Shown here: positions 54,212 to 63,970 of the stretch, one piece after another
Numbering within the stretch: position 1 is the first letter of the stretch
How the letters are laid out: every line of letters starts with the position of its first letter
Origin: JAXHUH01 sp034211175
Lineage (GTDB): Bacteria > Actinomycetota > Acidimicrobiia > Acidimicrobiales > CAIXPF01
NCBI GenBank assembly: GCA_034211175.1
Contig: JAXHUH010000239.1
Location: 31,840-95,839, forward strand
DNA: 64,000 bases
Direction of reading: 5' to 3'
The notes under the pieces: generated by a model
What the model saw: only the letters and a program-made list of their open reading frames with translations
Databases searched by the model: none
What the model was told of the DNA's origin: nothing
Translations under genes and position numbers: made by a program

Positions 54212-55621
54212 ATGACGACCCACTACCGCAAGACGGCCGCGCTCGCGCTCGGTTCGCTCCTCGTGAGCGTCGCAGCGTGCGGCGGAGACGACGCCGACGA
54301 CCTCGACGCCGCAGCCGAGGAGCCATCCGACGCCGACGCCGCCCGGTCCGCGGCCGGCGCCGACGAAGGCGCCTCCGCTGCAGAGCAGGCCGCGCTCGAC
54401 GCCGCCGGCGGCGAGGAGCTCGGCGGGTCGGTGTCGATGCTCGGAGTGCTCGGAGGTGACGAGCTCGCCGCGTTCGAGTCGGTGCTCGAGCCGTTCACCG
54501 CGGCGACCGGGGTCGACGTCGACTACGAGGCGACGCGCGACATCGCCGCGGTGCTCCAGACGCGAGTCGACGGCGGCAACCCCCCTGACGTCGCCACGAA
54601 CCCCACCGTCGGCCAGATGATCGACCTCGCCACCGACGGCGAGCTCGTCGACCTGGGTGTGTTCCTCGACGCAGCCGAGCTCACCGAGCAGTACGACGAG
54701 GCGCTGCTCGGAGGGATCACCGTCGACGGTCGCCTCAGCGGCATCTACACGGCGGTCAACCTCGAGGGACTGATCTGGCACGACCCCAACTCCCCGGCCG
54801 AGGTGCCGACCTCGCCCGAGACGTTCGCCGACCTGCAGTCCTGGGCGGCCGACACCGCCGCGGACGGCACCACCCCGTGGTGCATCGGCCTCGAGAGCGG
54901 CGCGGCCAGCGGTTGGCCCGGCGTCGTGTGGATCACCGAGCTCGTGCTCCGAGGCGCCGGGCCCGACCTGTACACGCAGTGGTGGCAGGGTGACCTGCCG
55001 TGGACCGCACCCGACATCCGGGAGGCGTTCGAGACCTTCGGTGCGATCGCCACCGATCCGGAGATGGTGAACGGCGGACCGACGGCCGTCCTCGCGACCA
55101 ACTTCGCCAACGGCGGCGACGGCCTGTTCAGCGACCCACCCCAGTGCTACCTGCACCACCAGGCCAGCTTCTACGGCGGCATCGCCACCGGGAACTTCCC
55201 GGAGCTCGAACCGATCGAGGACATCGCCGCCTTCCCGTTCCCCGACGTCGATCCCGACCATGCGAACCTGCGCCAGGTGTCGGGCGAGGTCCTGGGCATG
55301 TTCAACGACACCCCACAAGCCCGGGCGCTGATCACCTACCTGGCGTCGCCGGAGGCCCAGACCCTGCTCGCCGAGACCGGCATCTGGTTGTCGGCCAACA
55401 AGGCGGTCGACGCCGGCGCCTACCCGTCACCGTTCACGGCACTGGCCGCAGAGATCGTCCAGGCCGCCGATGGCATCTACTACGACGGCTCGTCGCTGAT
55501 GCCGACCGACATGAACGCCGCGTTCGCGACCGCCATCCTCGACTACGTGGCCGACCCGTCGAGCCTCGACCAGATCCTGTCCGACCTCGACGCGGTCCAG
55601 GCCACCGCGTACGCGGAGTGA
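54212..55621 (+). CDS. ABC transporter extracellular solute-binding lipoprotein
   Basis: Binding protein of 469 residues. Signal peptide with lipobox SVAAC-GG at about 20-26, an acidic/Ala linker, then the CUT1-type binding fold: GGSVSMLGVLGGDELAAFESVLEPFTAATGVDV, PDVATNPTVGQMIDLA, LIWHDPNSPAEVPTSPETFADLQSWA, TPWCIGLESGAASGWPGVVWITELVLR and ARALITYLASPEAQTLLA. These resemble sugar-binding proteins of the alpha-glucoside (AglE) type. Follows the LacI gene by 45 bp with GGGGGGAC upstream of ATG 54212; a strong hairpin separates it from the permease genes. The ligand is not known. Confidence 0.9.
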   Translation: MTTHYRKTAALALGSLLVSVAACGGDDADDLDAAAEEPSDADAARSAAGADEGASAAEQAALDAAGGEELGGSVSMLGVLGGDELAAFESVLEPFTAATGVDVDYEATRDIAAVLQTRVDGGNPPDVATNPTVGQMIDLATDGELVDLGVFLDAAELTEQYDEALLGGITVDGRLSGIYTAVNLEGLIWHDPNSPAEVPTSPETFADLQSWAADTAADGTTPWCIGLESGAASGWPGVVWITELVLRGAGPDLYTQWWQGDLPWTAPDIREAFETFGAIATDPEMVNGGPTAVLATNFANGGDGLFSDPPQCYLHHQASFYGGIATGNFPELEPIEDIAAFPFPDVDPDHANLRQVSGEVLGMFNDTPQARALITYLASPEAQTLLAETGIWLSANKAVDAGAYPSPFTALAAEIVQAADGIYYDGSSLMPTDMNAAFATAILDYVADPSSLDQILSDLDAVQATAYAE

Positions 55622-55635
55622 GACCGCTCGACGAT

Positions 55636-55676
55636 GCCCGTGGGACGGGCCCGGTGACCGGGCCCGTCCCACGGGC
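55636..55676 (+). promoter_or_regulatory. Strong intercistronic hairpin between binding-protein and permease genes
   Basis: GCCCGTGGGACGGGCCCGG at 55636-55654 pairs perfectly with 55658-55676: 19 bp with a TGA loop, no T run. Such hairpins after binding-protein genes protect the upstream message and lower expression of the permeases. It starts 14 nt after the binding-protein stop and ends 18 nt before the permease GTG. Confidence 0.8.
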
Positions 55677-55694
55677 GGGATCGGGGGCACGGCC

Positions 55695-56669
55695 GTGATC
55701 CGGCTCGTCCAGGTCGTCACCGTCACGATCGGCGCGCCCGCCGCGATCTTCGGGCTCATCGCCCTGCTCGAGCTGGGCGTCGGACGCCTTCCGCCGCACG
55801 TCGCCCGACGGGTCCGCCCCTGGACCTGGCTCAGCCCCGCCCTCGGGCTCGCCGGCGTGTTCCTCGCGTGGCCCCTCGCGTCGACGATCGTGCTCAGCTT
55901 CCGCGACGCGGACGCATCGGGCTTCGTCGGCCTGCAGAACTACCGCGACGCGATCGGTGACCCGCAGATCACCACCGCGTTCCGCAACAACGCCATCTGG
56001 TTCGCGTTCCTCATCCCCGGCACCGTCGTGCTGGGCATGGTGCTCGCGGTGCTGACCGACCGGGTGCGCTACGAGCGGGCGGCCAAGACCGTGGTCTTCG
56101 TACCGATGGCGATCTCGTTCGTGGCCGCCGGCACGATCTGGAAGTTCATGTACGACTACCGGCCGCCGGGCTCACCCCAGACCGGCACCGTCAACGAGCT
56201 GTGGCTGGCCACAGGGCTCGGCTCACAGCCACGGGCCTGGCTGGTCGAGACGTCGATCAACAACGTCGCACTCGTCCTCGTCGGCATCTGGATGCTCACC
56301 GGCTTCGCGATGGTCATCCTCTCCGCCGCGGTGAAGGGCATCCCGCCCGAGCTGTTCGACGCCGCCCGGGTCGACGGCGCCACCGAGTGGCGGGTCTTCT
56401 GGCACATCACCTGGCCGTTGCTCCGCCCGACGATCGTCGTCGTGGCCACGGTCATGTTCATCAACTCGATCAAGATCTTCGACATCGTGTTCGTCCTCAC
56501 GAACGGCCAGTTCGAGACCGGCGTCCTCGGCACGGAGATGTACCGCCAGCTGTTCATCGTCCAGCACCTCGGCCGGGCGAGCGTGCTCGCGGTGGTCCTG
56601 CTCCTGCTGGCCAGTCCGGTGATGATCGCCAACGTCCGCGGCTTCCGTCGCGAGGGGGCACTGCGGTGA
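55695..56669 (+). CDS. ABC transporter permease, MalF-like
   Basis: CUT1 sugar permease of 324 residues, about seven helices, an N-terminal helix (IRLVQVVTVTIGAPAAIFGLIALLE) beyond the usual six, then WPLASTIVLSFRD, GLQNYRDAIGDP and the EAA loop IPPELFDAARVDGATEWRVFWHITWPLLRPTIV. Resembles AglF/GgtC-type alpha-glucoside permeases. GTG 55695; its stop overlaps the second permease. Expression likely lowered relative to the binding protein by the preceding hairpin. Confidence 0.92.
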   Translation: MIRLVQVVTVTIGAPAAIFGLIALLELGVGRLPPHVARRVRPWTWLSPALGLAGVFLAWPLASTIVLSFRDADASGFVGLQNYRDAIGDPQITTAFRNNAIWFAFLIPGTVVLGMVLAVLTDRVRYERAAKTVVFVPMAISFVAAGTIWKFMYDYRPPGSPQTGTVNELWLATGLGSQPRAWLVETSINNVALVLVGIWMLTGFAMVILSAAVKGIPPELFDAARVDGATEWRVFWHITWPLLRPTIVVVATVMFINSIKIFDIVFVLTNGQFETGVLGTEMYRQLFIVQHLGRASVLAVVLLLLASPVMIANVRGFRREGALR

Positions 56670-57514
56670 ACGTCACCCACCTCCGGCCTCGACGCGCCCT
56701 GGTGCACGTCGTCGTCATCGCCATCTGCGCCCTGTGGCTGATCCCGACGCTCGCCCTGTTGGTCAGCGCGTTCCGTCCCGCCGACCAGGTGGCCACCACC
56801 GGCTGGTGGACAGCGCTGCGCACGCCCTTCGATCTCACGTTCGAGAACTTCCGCGAGGTGCTCGGACGTCGGGGCATGGGCCGGGCGTTCCTGAACAGCC
56901 TGCTCATCGCGCTACCCGCCACCGTCATCCCCATCACCGTGGCCGCGTTCGCGGGCTTCGCGCTGGCGCGCATGCGGTTCCGGGGCGGCTCGGTGGCGTT
57001 CGCGGCCCTCGTCGGCCTGCTCGTCGTACCGATCCAGGTCACGCTGGTGCCGGTGCTGCGGCTGCTGGAGGCGACCGGGCTGACCGGCACGTTCGTGGGG
57101 ATCTGGGCCGTCCACGCCGGATTCACGCTGCCGTTCGCGATCTACCTGCTGCGCAACTTCTTCGCGTCCCTACCCGCCGAGCTGTTCGAGGCCGCCGAGA
57201 TCGACGGTGCGAGCCCGCTCCAGTCGTTCGTGCTCGTCGCGCTCCCCACGTCGACGCCCGCACTGGCGTCGCTGGCCATCTTCCAGTTCCTGTGGGTGTG
57301 GAACGACCTGCTGTCCGCCCTCATCTTCCTGGGCGGCGGGCGCGAGGTGGCACCGCTCACCGTCGCACTGTCCAACCTCGTGAGCTCCCGCGGCGAGGGC
57401 TGGCAGACGCTGACCGCGGCAGCGTTCGTGTCGACCGCGCTGCCGGTGGCCGTGTTCCTAGCCATGCAGCGCTACTTCGTGCGGGGCCTGCTCTCCGGCA
57501 CGGTCAAGGGGTGA
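56666..57514 (+). CDS. ABC transporter permease, MalG-like
   Basis: CUT1 sugar permease of 282 residues with six helices. Features: LIPTLALLVSAFRP, TFENFREVLGRRGMGRAFLNSLLIALPAT, ALARMRFRG and the EAA loop LPAELFEAAEIDGASPLQSFVLVALPTSTPAL. It pairs with the preceding MalF-like protein; GTG 56666 overlaps the previous stop and its stop overlaps the hydrolase start. No ATPase gene is nearby, so the importer presumably shares a general MsmK-like ATPase. Confidence 0.92.
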   Translation: MNVTHLRPRRALVHVVVIAICALWLIPTLALLVSAFRPADQVATTGWWTALRTPFDLTFENFREVLGRRGMGRAFLNSLLIALPATVIPITVAAFAGFALARMRFRGGSVAFAALVGLLVVPIQVTLVPVLRLLEATGLTGTFVGIWAVHAGFTLPFAIYLLRNFFASLPAELFEAAEIDGASPLQSFVLVALPTSTPALASLAIFQFLWVWNDLLSALIFLGGGREVAPLTVALSNLVSSRGEGWQTLTAAAFVSTALPVAVFLAMQRYFVRGLLSGTVKG

Positions 57515-59043
57515 GCGTGCCGCGCGCCCAACGCATCGTCGTCGACTACGACGTCGACGCCACCATGAGGGACGGCACGGTGCTGCGCGCCGACGTCATG
57601 CGCCCGGACCGGCCCGGACCGCTCCCGGTCCTGCTGTGCCGGACGCCGTACGGCAAGGCCGGTGCGTTCTTCGGCCCGTTCCTGGACGGCCCGGCCATGG
57701 CCCGCCGCGGCTACCTCGTCGTCGCGCAGGACGTGCGGGGTACCGGCCGCTCCGGCGGGCGATGGGAGCCGTTCGTGCACGAGATCGACGACGGCGCGGA
57801 CACCGTTCGCTGGGCCGCCTCGCTCGCCCGGAGCTCCGGTGCCGTCGGCATGTTCGGGCCCTCCTACCTCGGCTACACCCAGTGGGCCGCCGCGATCAGC
57901 CGGCCCGAGCCGCTGCGCGCACTGGTACCTGCGCTCACCTGGTCGGACGCCGCGAACGGGCTGCTCCGGCGGGGCGGCGCCCCGGAGACCGGCTGCACCA
58001 ACTACCTGCACCACTACGGCTTCGCCGCTGCGGTCGACGTCCGGATCGTGGACGCACTGGCCGCGTGCAGACCGGACGGGGCCGAGATCACCAACCCCCT
58101 GCTCGACCTCGACCCCGTCGACTGCTCCATCCCCGGCCGTCACCCCGATCCCGCGCCGGCCGTCGCCGCGCTCGGTGTCGCCGGCTGGTACGACCTGTTC
58201 CTGGCCGGGACGCTCGACCACTTCCGGCGCAGCCGCGCCGGCGACCGGGGCACCCGGTTGTCGCGACTGGTCGTCGGGCCGTGGTCCCACGTCAACTTCG
58301 GCGGCCACAGCGGCGCGCACAGCTTCGGCCAGTCCGCGGCGTTCAGCGAGCTCGCTGGTGTGGGACTGGCCGGCCTGGCCACCCAGTGGTTCGACCACCA
58401 CCTGCTCGGCCGCCCGTTCGAGCACCCGTGGTTGACCGGACCGCCCGTGCGGGCCTTCGACATGGGAACGAACGAGTGGGTCGCCCACACGGACTGGCCG
58501 CCACCGGGCGCCGTCCCGACCGACCTGGCGCTCCGCCCGTCCTCGCCCAGGACGCGGCTCGTGGAGATCGGAACCGCTCCCCCGGGGCGCCGGGCGTGGC
58601 CGGGCGGAGCGATCCACATGCACCCGACCCATCCCGCGGGCGTGGTCCGGCGAGAACCCGGAGCCGTCGAAGACGCCGCTCGGGTCCTCGCAATGGTCAC
58701 CGACGTGTGCACCGAGCCGATGACGCTGGCCGGGCCGATCGACGTCGTCGTGACGGTGCGCGACCTCGTCGGGATGGTCGACCTCGTCGCTCGCCTGCTC
58801 CTCGTCCAGACCGACGGATCGGTCCGCAACCTGGCCGACGGCGTCCAGCGGGTCGACGCCGCCGACACCGTCGTCGCCCACCTCGATCTGTGGTCGACGT
58901 ACGTGACGGTGCAGGCGGGAGAGCGCCTCCTGCTCGAGGTGGGCGGCGCGGCGTGGCCCCGCTGGGGATCCCCGGCCGGGGGCCGGCTGGTGCTCTCCCC
59001 GGAGTCGGTCGGCCTGACGGCGCACGTCATGTGCTCCCGCTGA
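57511..59043 (+). CDS. CocE/NonD-family hydrolase (X-Pro peptidase-like)
   Basis: Alpha/beta hydrolase of 510 residues. N-terminal VDYDVDATMRDGTVLRADVMRP and LPVLLCRTPYGK, nucleophile elbow GPSYLGYTQW (about 113-122), catalytic His region VVGPWSHVNFGGHSG and a C-terminal jelly-roll domain (VCTEPMTLAGPIDVVVTVRDLV, then ERLLLEVGGAAWPRW). The family hydrolyses esters or X-Pro amides; no signal peptide, so it is cytoplasmic. Coupled by overlap to the permease genes, so it may act on the imported substrate, which argues for an acylated or peptide-like ligand. GTG 57511 or 57517. Confidence 0.9.
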   Translation: MSVPRAQRIVVDYDVDATMRDGTVLRADVMRPDRPGPLPVLLCRTPYGKAGAFFGPFLDGPAMARRGYLVVAQDVRGTGRSGGRWEPFVHEIDDGADTVRWAASLARSSGAVGMFGPSYLGYTQWAAAISRPEPLRALVPALTWSDAANGLLRRGGAPETGCTNYLHHYGFAAAVDVRIVDALAACRPDGAEITNPLLDLDPVDCSIPGRHPDPAPAVAALGVAGWYDLFLAGTLDHFRRSRAGDRGTRLSRLVVGPWSHVNFGGHSGAHSFGQSAAFSELAGVGLAGLATQWFDHHLLGRPFEHPWLTGPPVRAFDMGTNEWVAHTDWPPPGAVPTDLALRPSSPRTRLVEIGTAPPGRRAWPGGAIHMHPTHPAGVVRREPGAVEDAARVLAMVTDVCTEPMTLAGPIDVVVTVRDLVGMVDLVARLLLVQTDGSVRNLADGVQRVDAADTVVAHLDLWSTYVTVQAGERLLLEVGGAAWPRWGSPAGGRLVLSPESVGLTAHVMCSR

Positions 59044-59220
59044 GGCGGGCCGATCGGACCCGGGCACGAGGAGACGGACGCCGGCGGCCCCGCCTCCGGT
59101 CGCCGGCCGGCCGACACGAGGCCGTCGCGGCCGTGTGAGCCCGGTGCCCATCACTCGACGGGGAGTCGTCGCCGAGCGAATCGGGCGACCGCGACGGTAG
59201 TGGCGGAGTAGAACGACACC

Positions 59221-62200
59221 ATGGCCGCGCAGCTGTCGATCACGGTGCTCGGACCGATGACGATCGACGTCGATGGCGCGCCGGTCCGGCTCGGCGGCCC
59301 CCAGCAGCGTGCGGTGCTCGCCGCGTTGACCGTCGCCGCCGGCCGGGCGGTGCCGCGGGACGTGCTGATCGATCGCCTCTGGCCCGACGACGTGCCGGCC
59401 TCGGGCCCGAAGCTCGTGCAGAAGCACATCTCGGCCCTGCGCGCCTCGCTCGGCGACGCGTCGATCGAGACGGTCGGTGTCGGCTACCGACTCGTCGTCG
59501 ACCCCTCCCGGATCGACGCCGTCGCCGTCGAGCGGACCTGGGCGACCATCGAGTCCTGCAGTGGCGACGAGGCCCGCATCGCCGCGCTCCGGGACGCGGA
59601 GCGGCGTTGGCACGGCGACCCGTACACCGGGTGCGGGGACCTCCCGTTCCTCGTCGACGAGCGGACCCGCCTGCGCAGCCTGCGCCAGCAGATGATCACG
59701 GCCCGGCTCGCGCTCGAACTGGGCCTCGACGCGACGACGGTTGTCCCCGAGCTGGAGGCGCTCACCGCGGAGCACCCCGAGGACGAGCGCCTCGCGGGGC
59801 TGCTCATGCGCGGGCTCTACCGGGCCGGCCGAGCGGTCGACGCACTGCGCGCGTACCGGCGGATCGACTCCCACCTCCGAGAGGTCCTCGGCGTGATGCC
59901 GTCACCCGAGCTGGCGGAGCTGGAGGCGCAGGTCCTCCAGCACGACGAGTCGCTCCGGGCCCGACGGTCGCTCCCCGCCGATCCGTCGGGCCTCGGGAAC
60001 GGGACGGTCGCCGTCGCCACCGGTGCCGCCGAGCTGGCCGGCGCCCGGGCCCACGACGAACCGGGTGACGACGAACCAGGTGACGACGAACCAGGTGACG
60101 ACGAGGAGATCCGGTCCGTGGTCGTCGTCGCCGTCGACGACCCGCCGACCAGCCACGACCCCGAGGACGTGCGGGCCGCCCACGAGCTCCTCCTGGCGGA
60201 TGTCCGGCGCGTCGCGACGACGGTCGACGCGACCTGCGCACCGACAGGAGGTGGGGTCGTGCTGCTCGGGCTCGGCCTACCCGCCCACGACGACGACCCG
60301 CAGCGGGCGGTGATGGCCGCACAGGCGATCATCGCCGTGCGAGACACGGCCCGCGTCGCCGTCGGGGCGGGTCCGGCGGTGGTCTCGAGGACCGCGGCGC
60401 ACCGGTACGTGGCCGGCGCGGTGCTCGATCGAACGGTGCGCATGCTCGACGGTTGCGCCGCCGGTACCTACGTCGTCGACGCCGACCTGGCGCCACGCCT
60501 GGACGAGACCCGCGGTCCCGACACCGACCTGTTCGTCGGTCGAGAGGCCGAGGTCTCGTCCGTCGCCCACCTCTGGCGGCGGACGGCCGGCGACGGGCGC
60601 CTGCGGGTGCTCGAGGTGATCGGCGAGGCCGGGATGGGCAAGACGCGGTTGGTGCGCGAGGTCACGCAGGTGCTCGAGCCGGCTCCTGTCGGGTTGCCGG
60701 AGGTCTCGTTCACCGCATCGGACCGTCGCGGCCTCGCCGGCGCACTCGGGCCGGTCGTGGCGAGCCTGGCGCGCCGCCATGGAGACGTCGACAGCCTGCT
60801 GGACGCCGCCGGCGTCGACCGAGGCGACCGCGACTGGCTGCGCCGCCACCTGGTCGCCCTGGTCGAGCCGCCGTCCGACGATCACACCCGGCCCACCAGC
60901 TCCGAGCTGCTCGCCGCCTGGGCACAGCTCGTCGCGATCTTGTCGTCCCGCGGGCCCGTACTCGTCGTGGTCGAGGACCTGCACTGGGCCGCGCCGTCGA
61001 TCGGGGCCGAGCTCGCCTCGGTCGTCGAGCGACTCCGGGCCTCACCGGTGGTGGTGGTCATCTGCCGCCGGCCGGAGCCCGCGGTCGACGAGGTCGAGCT
61101 GACGTGGGCGACGGAGCGCCTGACGATGCGCCTCACACCGCTCGCCACCGACGACCTGCGTCGCCTGTCCGTCGAGCTGGGGCCGGGCCTGTCACCCGAG
61201 GTCGTCGGGATGGCGGCCGAGCGCAGCGGGGGGAACCCGTTGTTCCTCCAACAGTACGTTCGCATGCTTCGCGACCGTCCCGGCGCGGACGCGACGCGCG
61301 AAGCCCCCGACGACATCCGCCGGCTCATCGCCTCCCGCCTCGACCTGCTTCCCGCCGAGGCGCGCCAGCTGCTCCAGGCGGCCGCCGTCCTCGGCCGCCG
61401 GTTCCCCGCCGCCCACCTCGGTCCGCTCGTCGGGCACGGCCCCGACCCACCGTCGGGAATCGGGCCGCTCCTGCGCTCCGGCCTCCTTCGTCGCGTGCAC
61501 CACCCCGACGCCGAGCGCTACGAGTTCCACCACGACCTCGTCACGGAGGTCGCCTACGGGCAACTGGTCCGGGCCCGCCGCATCGAGCTCCACCGGCGGG
61601 CGGCCCACGCCCTCACGTCGTCGTCCGCACTCGGTCTGGAGGACCTGCACCGGCTCGTCCGTCACTGGCGACAGGTGATCGAGCTGTCGTCCGGCGCAGC
61701 CGTCCAGCTCGACGATGCCGACGTCGGGACCGCGTTCCACGACCTCGTGACGGCCGCCGACCGCTTCGGGCACATCGACGCGCAGGCGGCCATCGACGCC
61801 TACTCCCTGGCGCTCGGGCTGAGCGCCGAACCCACGGCGCCGCGGGGCGAGGTGCTCCTGAAGCTCGGCCAGATCGGTACCCACGCCGGCGAGTTCGCGC
61901 AGGCGCGGGCCGCGCTCGCCACAGCCAGGGAGATCTTCGGCGCCCTCGGTGACCGGGCCCGGGCCGCAGAAGCCGGCGCCCGGGAGGCACGGACCTTCTG
62001 GTACACGGGTGAGGGCGACCGCATCGATGCGTTGCTCGACACGGCGATCGACCGGATCGCCGGGATCACCGACAGCGGCGCCGCCGCCCACGTGCTGACG
62101 GTGGCGGCATCGCAGCGGGCGCTGCGCGGCGAGCCCGACGCCGCGCTGGAGCTCGCCGAACGCGCGGTGGTCGTGAGCGGCGAGGCCCACATGGCGCTGG

Positions 62201-63153
62201 AGGACCGCATTCGGCTCCTCCACGTGACCGGCCACGCCCGCTTCGACCTCGACGACCCGTCCGGCGCCGACGACCTGCGACGGGCACTCGAACTGACCGT
62301 CGAACACGAGCACAGCCGCCTGGCGAGCCAGTCGTACAACAACCTCGCCGAGGTGCTGTGGGTGTCGAAGGGCCCAGACGAGGCCATCGACCTGGCGTGC
62401 GCCGGCCTGGAGCTCTCGCTGCAGCGGGGCCTGCTCGGGCAGGCGCCGTGGCACGTCGCCCAGCTCTGCGAGCTGCGCTACGACCTCGGGAGCTGGGACG
62501 AGGTCGAGCACCCGCCGGAGGCACCCTCGACGGCCACACCGCTGGCCACCCTCACCCTTCGCCAGCTGGCCGCCAGGGTCCGCTTCTGGCGGGGCGACGA
62601 CGACCAGCTCGACCTCCTGGCAGCGCAGGTCGCCGTCGCCCGGGCGGCCAAGGACCGCCAGAGCCTGCTGCCGCCGCTGTGCGCGCTGATCGCCGTCACC
62701 GCGACGACCGGCGACCTCGACGGGGCCCGGGTGCTGGGCGGCGAACTGCTGGAGGTGGCGGGTGAGGCCGGCTACCACCGGCTGCGTGAGGCCGGCGACG
62801 CGGTTCGCGGCCTGGTCCGGGCCGGCGAGCCGGCGACGGCGCGGGCGTTCGTGCCCGTCAGGGAGCCCGTGGTGTTGCGACGACGCCTGCAGTGGCGTTC
62901 CGCGACCGCGCTGTTGATCGAGGTGACGGGCGACGCCACGGCAGCCCTGGAACGGTTCGCCGAGGCCGAAGCGGGATGGGACACGTTCCCCCATCCCTAC
63001 GAGGCCGGGCACGCGGCAGCCGGGGTCGCCCGGTGCGCCCGGGCGCTCGGCGACGAGCAGACGGCCGAGCGAGCGGCGAGGCGGGCGAGGCAACGGTTCG
63101 CGGCACTGGGTGCGGCGCGTCTGCTCGCCTCCTCGGAGCACGACGTGACCTGA
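59221..63153 (+). CDS. Large BTAD / cyclase-like / AAA / TPR transcription regulator
   Basis: Multidomain protein of 1310 residues. Winged helix (about 1-95, ITVLGPMTIDVDGAPVRLGGPQQRAVLAAL), BTAD helical domain (96-250), an acidic tandem DEPGD x3 (279-293), a degenerate class III cyclase-like domain (about 297-425) without the metal Asp pair, an AAA/STAND ATPase (FVGREAEVSSVAHLW; Walker A IGEAGMGKTRLV about 466-477; Walker B LVVVEDLHWA about 581-590), then a winged segment and TPR-like helices (about 840-1300). AfsR/SARP-like regulators have this start; the combination with a cyclase-like piece occurs in large actinobacterial regulators. Target genes unknown; neighbours are the hydrolase cluster and a peroxiredoxin gene. 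Confidence 0.88.
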   Translation: MAAQLSITVLGPMTIDVDGAPVRLGGPQQRAVLAALTVAAGRAVPRDVLIDRLWPDDVPASGPKLVQKHISALRASLGDASIETVGVGYRLVVDPSRIDAVAVERTWATIESCSGDEARIAALRDAERRWHGDPYTGCGDLPFLVDERTRLRSLRQQMITARLALELGLDATTVVPELEALTAEHPEDERLAGLLMRGLYRAGRAVDALRAYRRIDSHLREVLGVMPSPELAELEAQVLQHDESLRARRSLPADPSGLGNGTVAVATGAAELAGARAHDEPGDDEPGDDEPGDDEEIRSVVVVAVDDPPTSHDPEDVRAAHELLLADVRRVATTVDATCAPTGGGVVLLGLGLPAHDDDPQRAVMAAQAIIAVRDTARVAVGAGPAVVSRTAAHRYVAGAVLDRTVRMLDGCAAGTYVVDADLAPRLDETRGPDTDLFVGREAEVSSVAHLWRRTAGDGRLRVLEVIGEAGMGKTRLVREVTQVLEPAPVGLPEVSFTASDRRGLAGALGPVVASLARRHGDVDSLLDAAGVDRGDRDWLRRHLVALVEPPSDDHTRPTSSELLAAWAQLVAILSSRGPVLVVVEDLHWAAPSIGAELASVVERLRASPVVVVICRRPEPAVDEVELTWATERLTMRLTPLATDDLRRLSVELGPGLSPEVVGMAAERSGGNPLFLQQYVRMLRDRPGADATREAPDDIRRLIASRLDLLPAEARQLLQAAAVLGRRFPAAHLGPLVGHGPDPPSGIGPLLRSGLLRRVHHPDAERYEFHHDLVTEVAYGQLVRARRIELHRRAAHALTSSSALGLEDLHRLVRHWRQVIELSSGAAVQLDDADVGTAFHDLVTAADRFGHIDAQAAIDAYSLALGLSAEPTAPRGEVLLKLGQIGTHAGEFAQARAALATAREIFGALGDRARAAEAGAREARTFWYTGEGDRIDALLDTAIDRIAGITDSGAAAHVLTVAASQRALRGEPDAALELAERAVVVSGEAHMALEDRIRLLHVTGHARFDLDDPSGADDLRRALELTVEHEHSRLASQSYNNLAEVLWVSKGPDEAIDLACAGLELSLQRGLLGQAPWHVAQLCELRYDLGSWDEVEHPPEAPSTATPLATLTLRQLAARVRFWRGDDDQLDLLAAQVAVARAAKDRQSLLPPLCALIAVTATTGDLDGARVLGGELLEVAGEAGYHRLREAGDAVRGLVRAGEPATARAFVPVREPVVLRRRLQWRSATALLIEVTGDATAALERFAEAEAGWDTFPHPYEAGHAAAGVARCARALGDEQTAERAARRARQRFAALGAARLLASSEHDVT
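60055..60099. repeat. 15-bp in-frame tandem repeat
   Basis: Three units of GACGAACC-A/G-GGTGAC at 60055, 60070 and 60085 encode DEPGD three times in the linker between the BTAD and cyclase-like domains. Confidence 0.95.
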
Positions 63154-63304
63154 GCGGGAACCGGCGCGCGATCGGGTGGGTACCGCCGGGGAACCGGACG
63201 GGAACCGGACCGTGGGACAACGGGTCCGCCGGCGGCACCCGCCGCCGACCGGGCCCGACCGAACACCGAGAGCGCCCGATCCCGTGAGACCGTCAGGAGA
63301 CGAC

Positions 63305-63970
63305 GTGACGCTCCGCATCAACGACACCGCCCCCGACTTCGAGGCCGAGTCGACCGCCGGGACCATCCGGTTCCACGAGTGGCTCGGCGACAGCTGGGGG
63401 ATGCTGTTCTCCCACCCGAAGGACTTCACGCCGGTGTGCACGACCGAGATGGGTGCCGTCGCGGCCATGAAGGCCGAGTTCGACGCCCGGGACACCAAGG
63501 TGATCGGCCTCAGCGTCGACGGGGTCGACGACCACGAGATCTGGGCCGCCGACATCGAGCGGGGCACGGGTTCGGCGCTGAACTACCCGCTGATCGGCGA
63601 CCCCGAGCTGAAGGTGGTCACCCTCTACGGGCTGCTGCCCGGCGGCGGATCGCGGTCGTCGGCCGACCGCACGGCGATGGACAACGCAACCGCCCGTTCG
63701 GTGTTCATCATCGGCCCCGACAAGCGGATCAAGGCCACGCTGACCTACCCGATGACCACGGGCCGCAACTTCGTCGAGGTCCTGCGGCTGATCGACTCGT
63801 GCCAGCTCACCGCCACCGAGCAGGTCGCCACCCCGGCGAACTGGGAGCACGGCGGCCGGGTCATCATCGTGCCGTCGGTGGGCAACGACGACGCCGCCGA
63901 GAAGTACCCCGGCGGCTGGGAGGCCCCGCTTCCCTATCTCCGCTACATCGACCGCGCCCTGCTCGTCTGA
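63305..63970 (+). CDS. 1-Cys peroxiredoxin (Prx6 type)
   Basis: AhpC/TSA-family peroxidase of 221 residues. SHPKDFTPVCTTEMG holds the peroxidatic Cys45 with the conserved Pro-x3-Thr-x2-Cys; Arg in GPDKRIKATLTYPMTTGRN completes the active site. The long C-terminal part (TPANWEHGGRVIIVPSVGNDDAAEKYPGGW) is typical of the 1-Cys group. Reduces peroxides in the cytoplasm. GTG 63305 with AGGAG upstream. Confidence 0.94.
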   Translation: MTLRINDTAPDFEAESTAGTIRFHEWLGDSWGMLFSHPKDFTPVCTTEMGAVAAMKAEFDARDTKVIGLSVDGVDDHEIWAADIERGTGSALNYPLIGDPELKVVTLYGLLPGGGSRSSADRTAMDNATARSVFIIGPDKRIKATLTYPMTTGRNFVEVLRLIDSCQLTATEQVATPANWEHGGRVIIVPSVGNDDAAEKYPGGWEAPLPYLRYIDRALLV

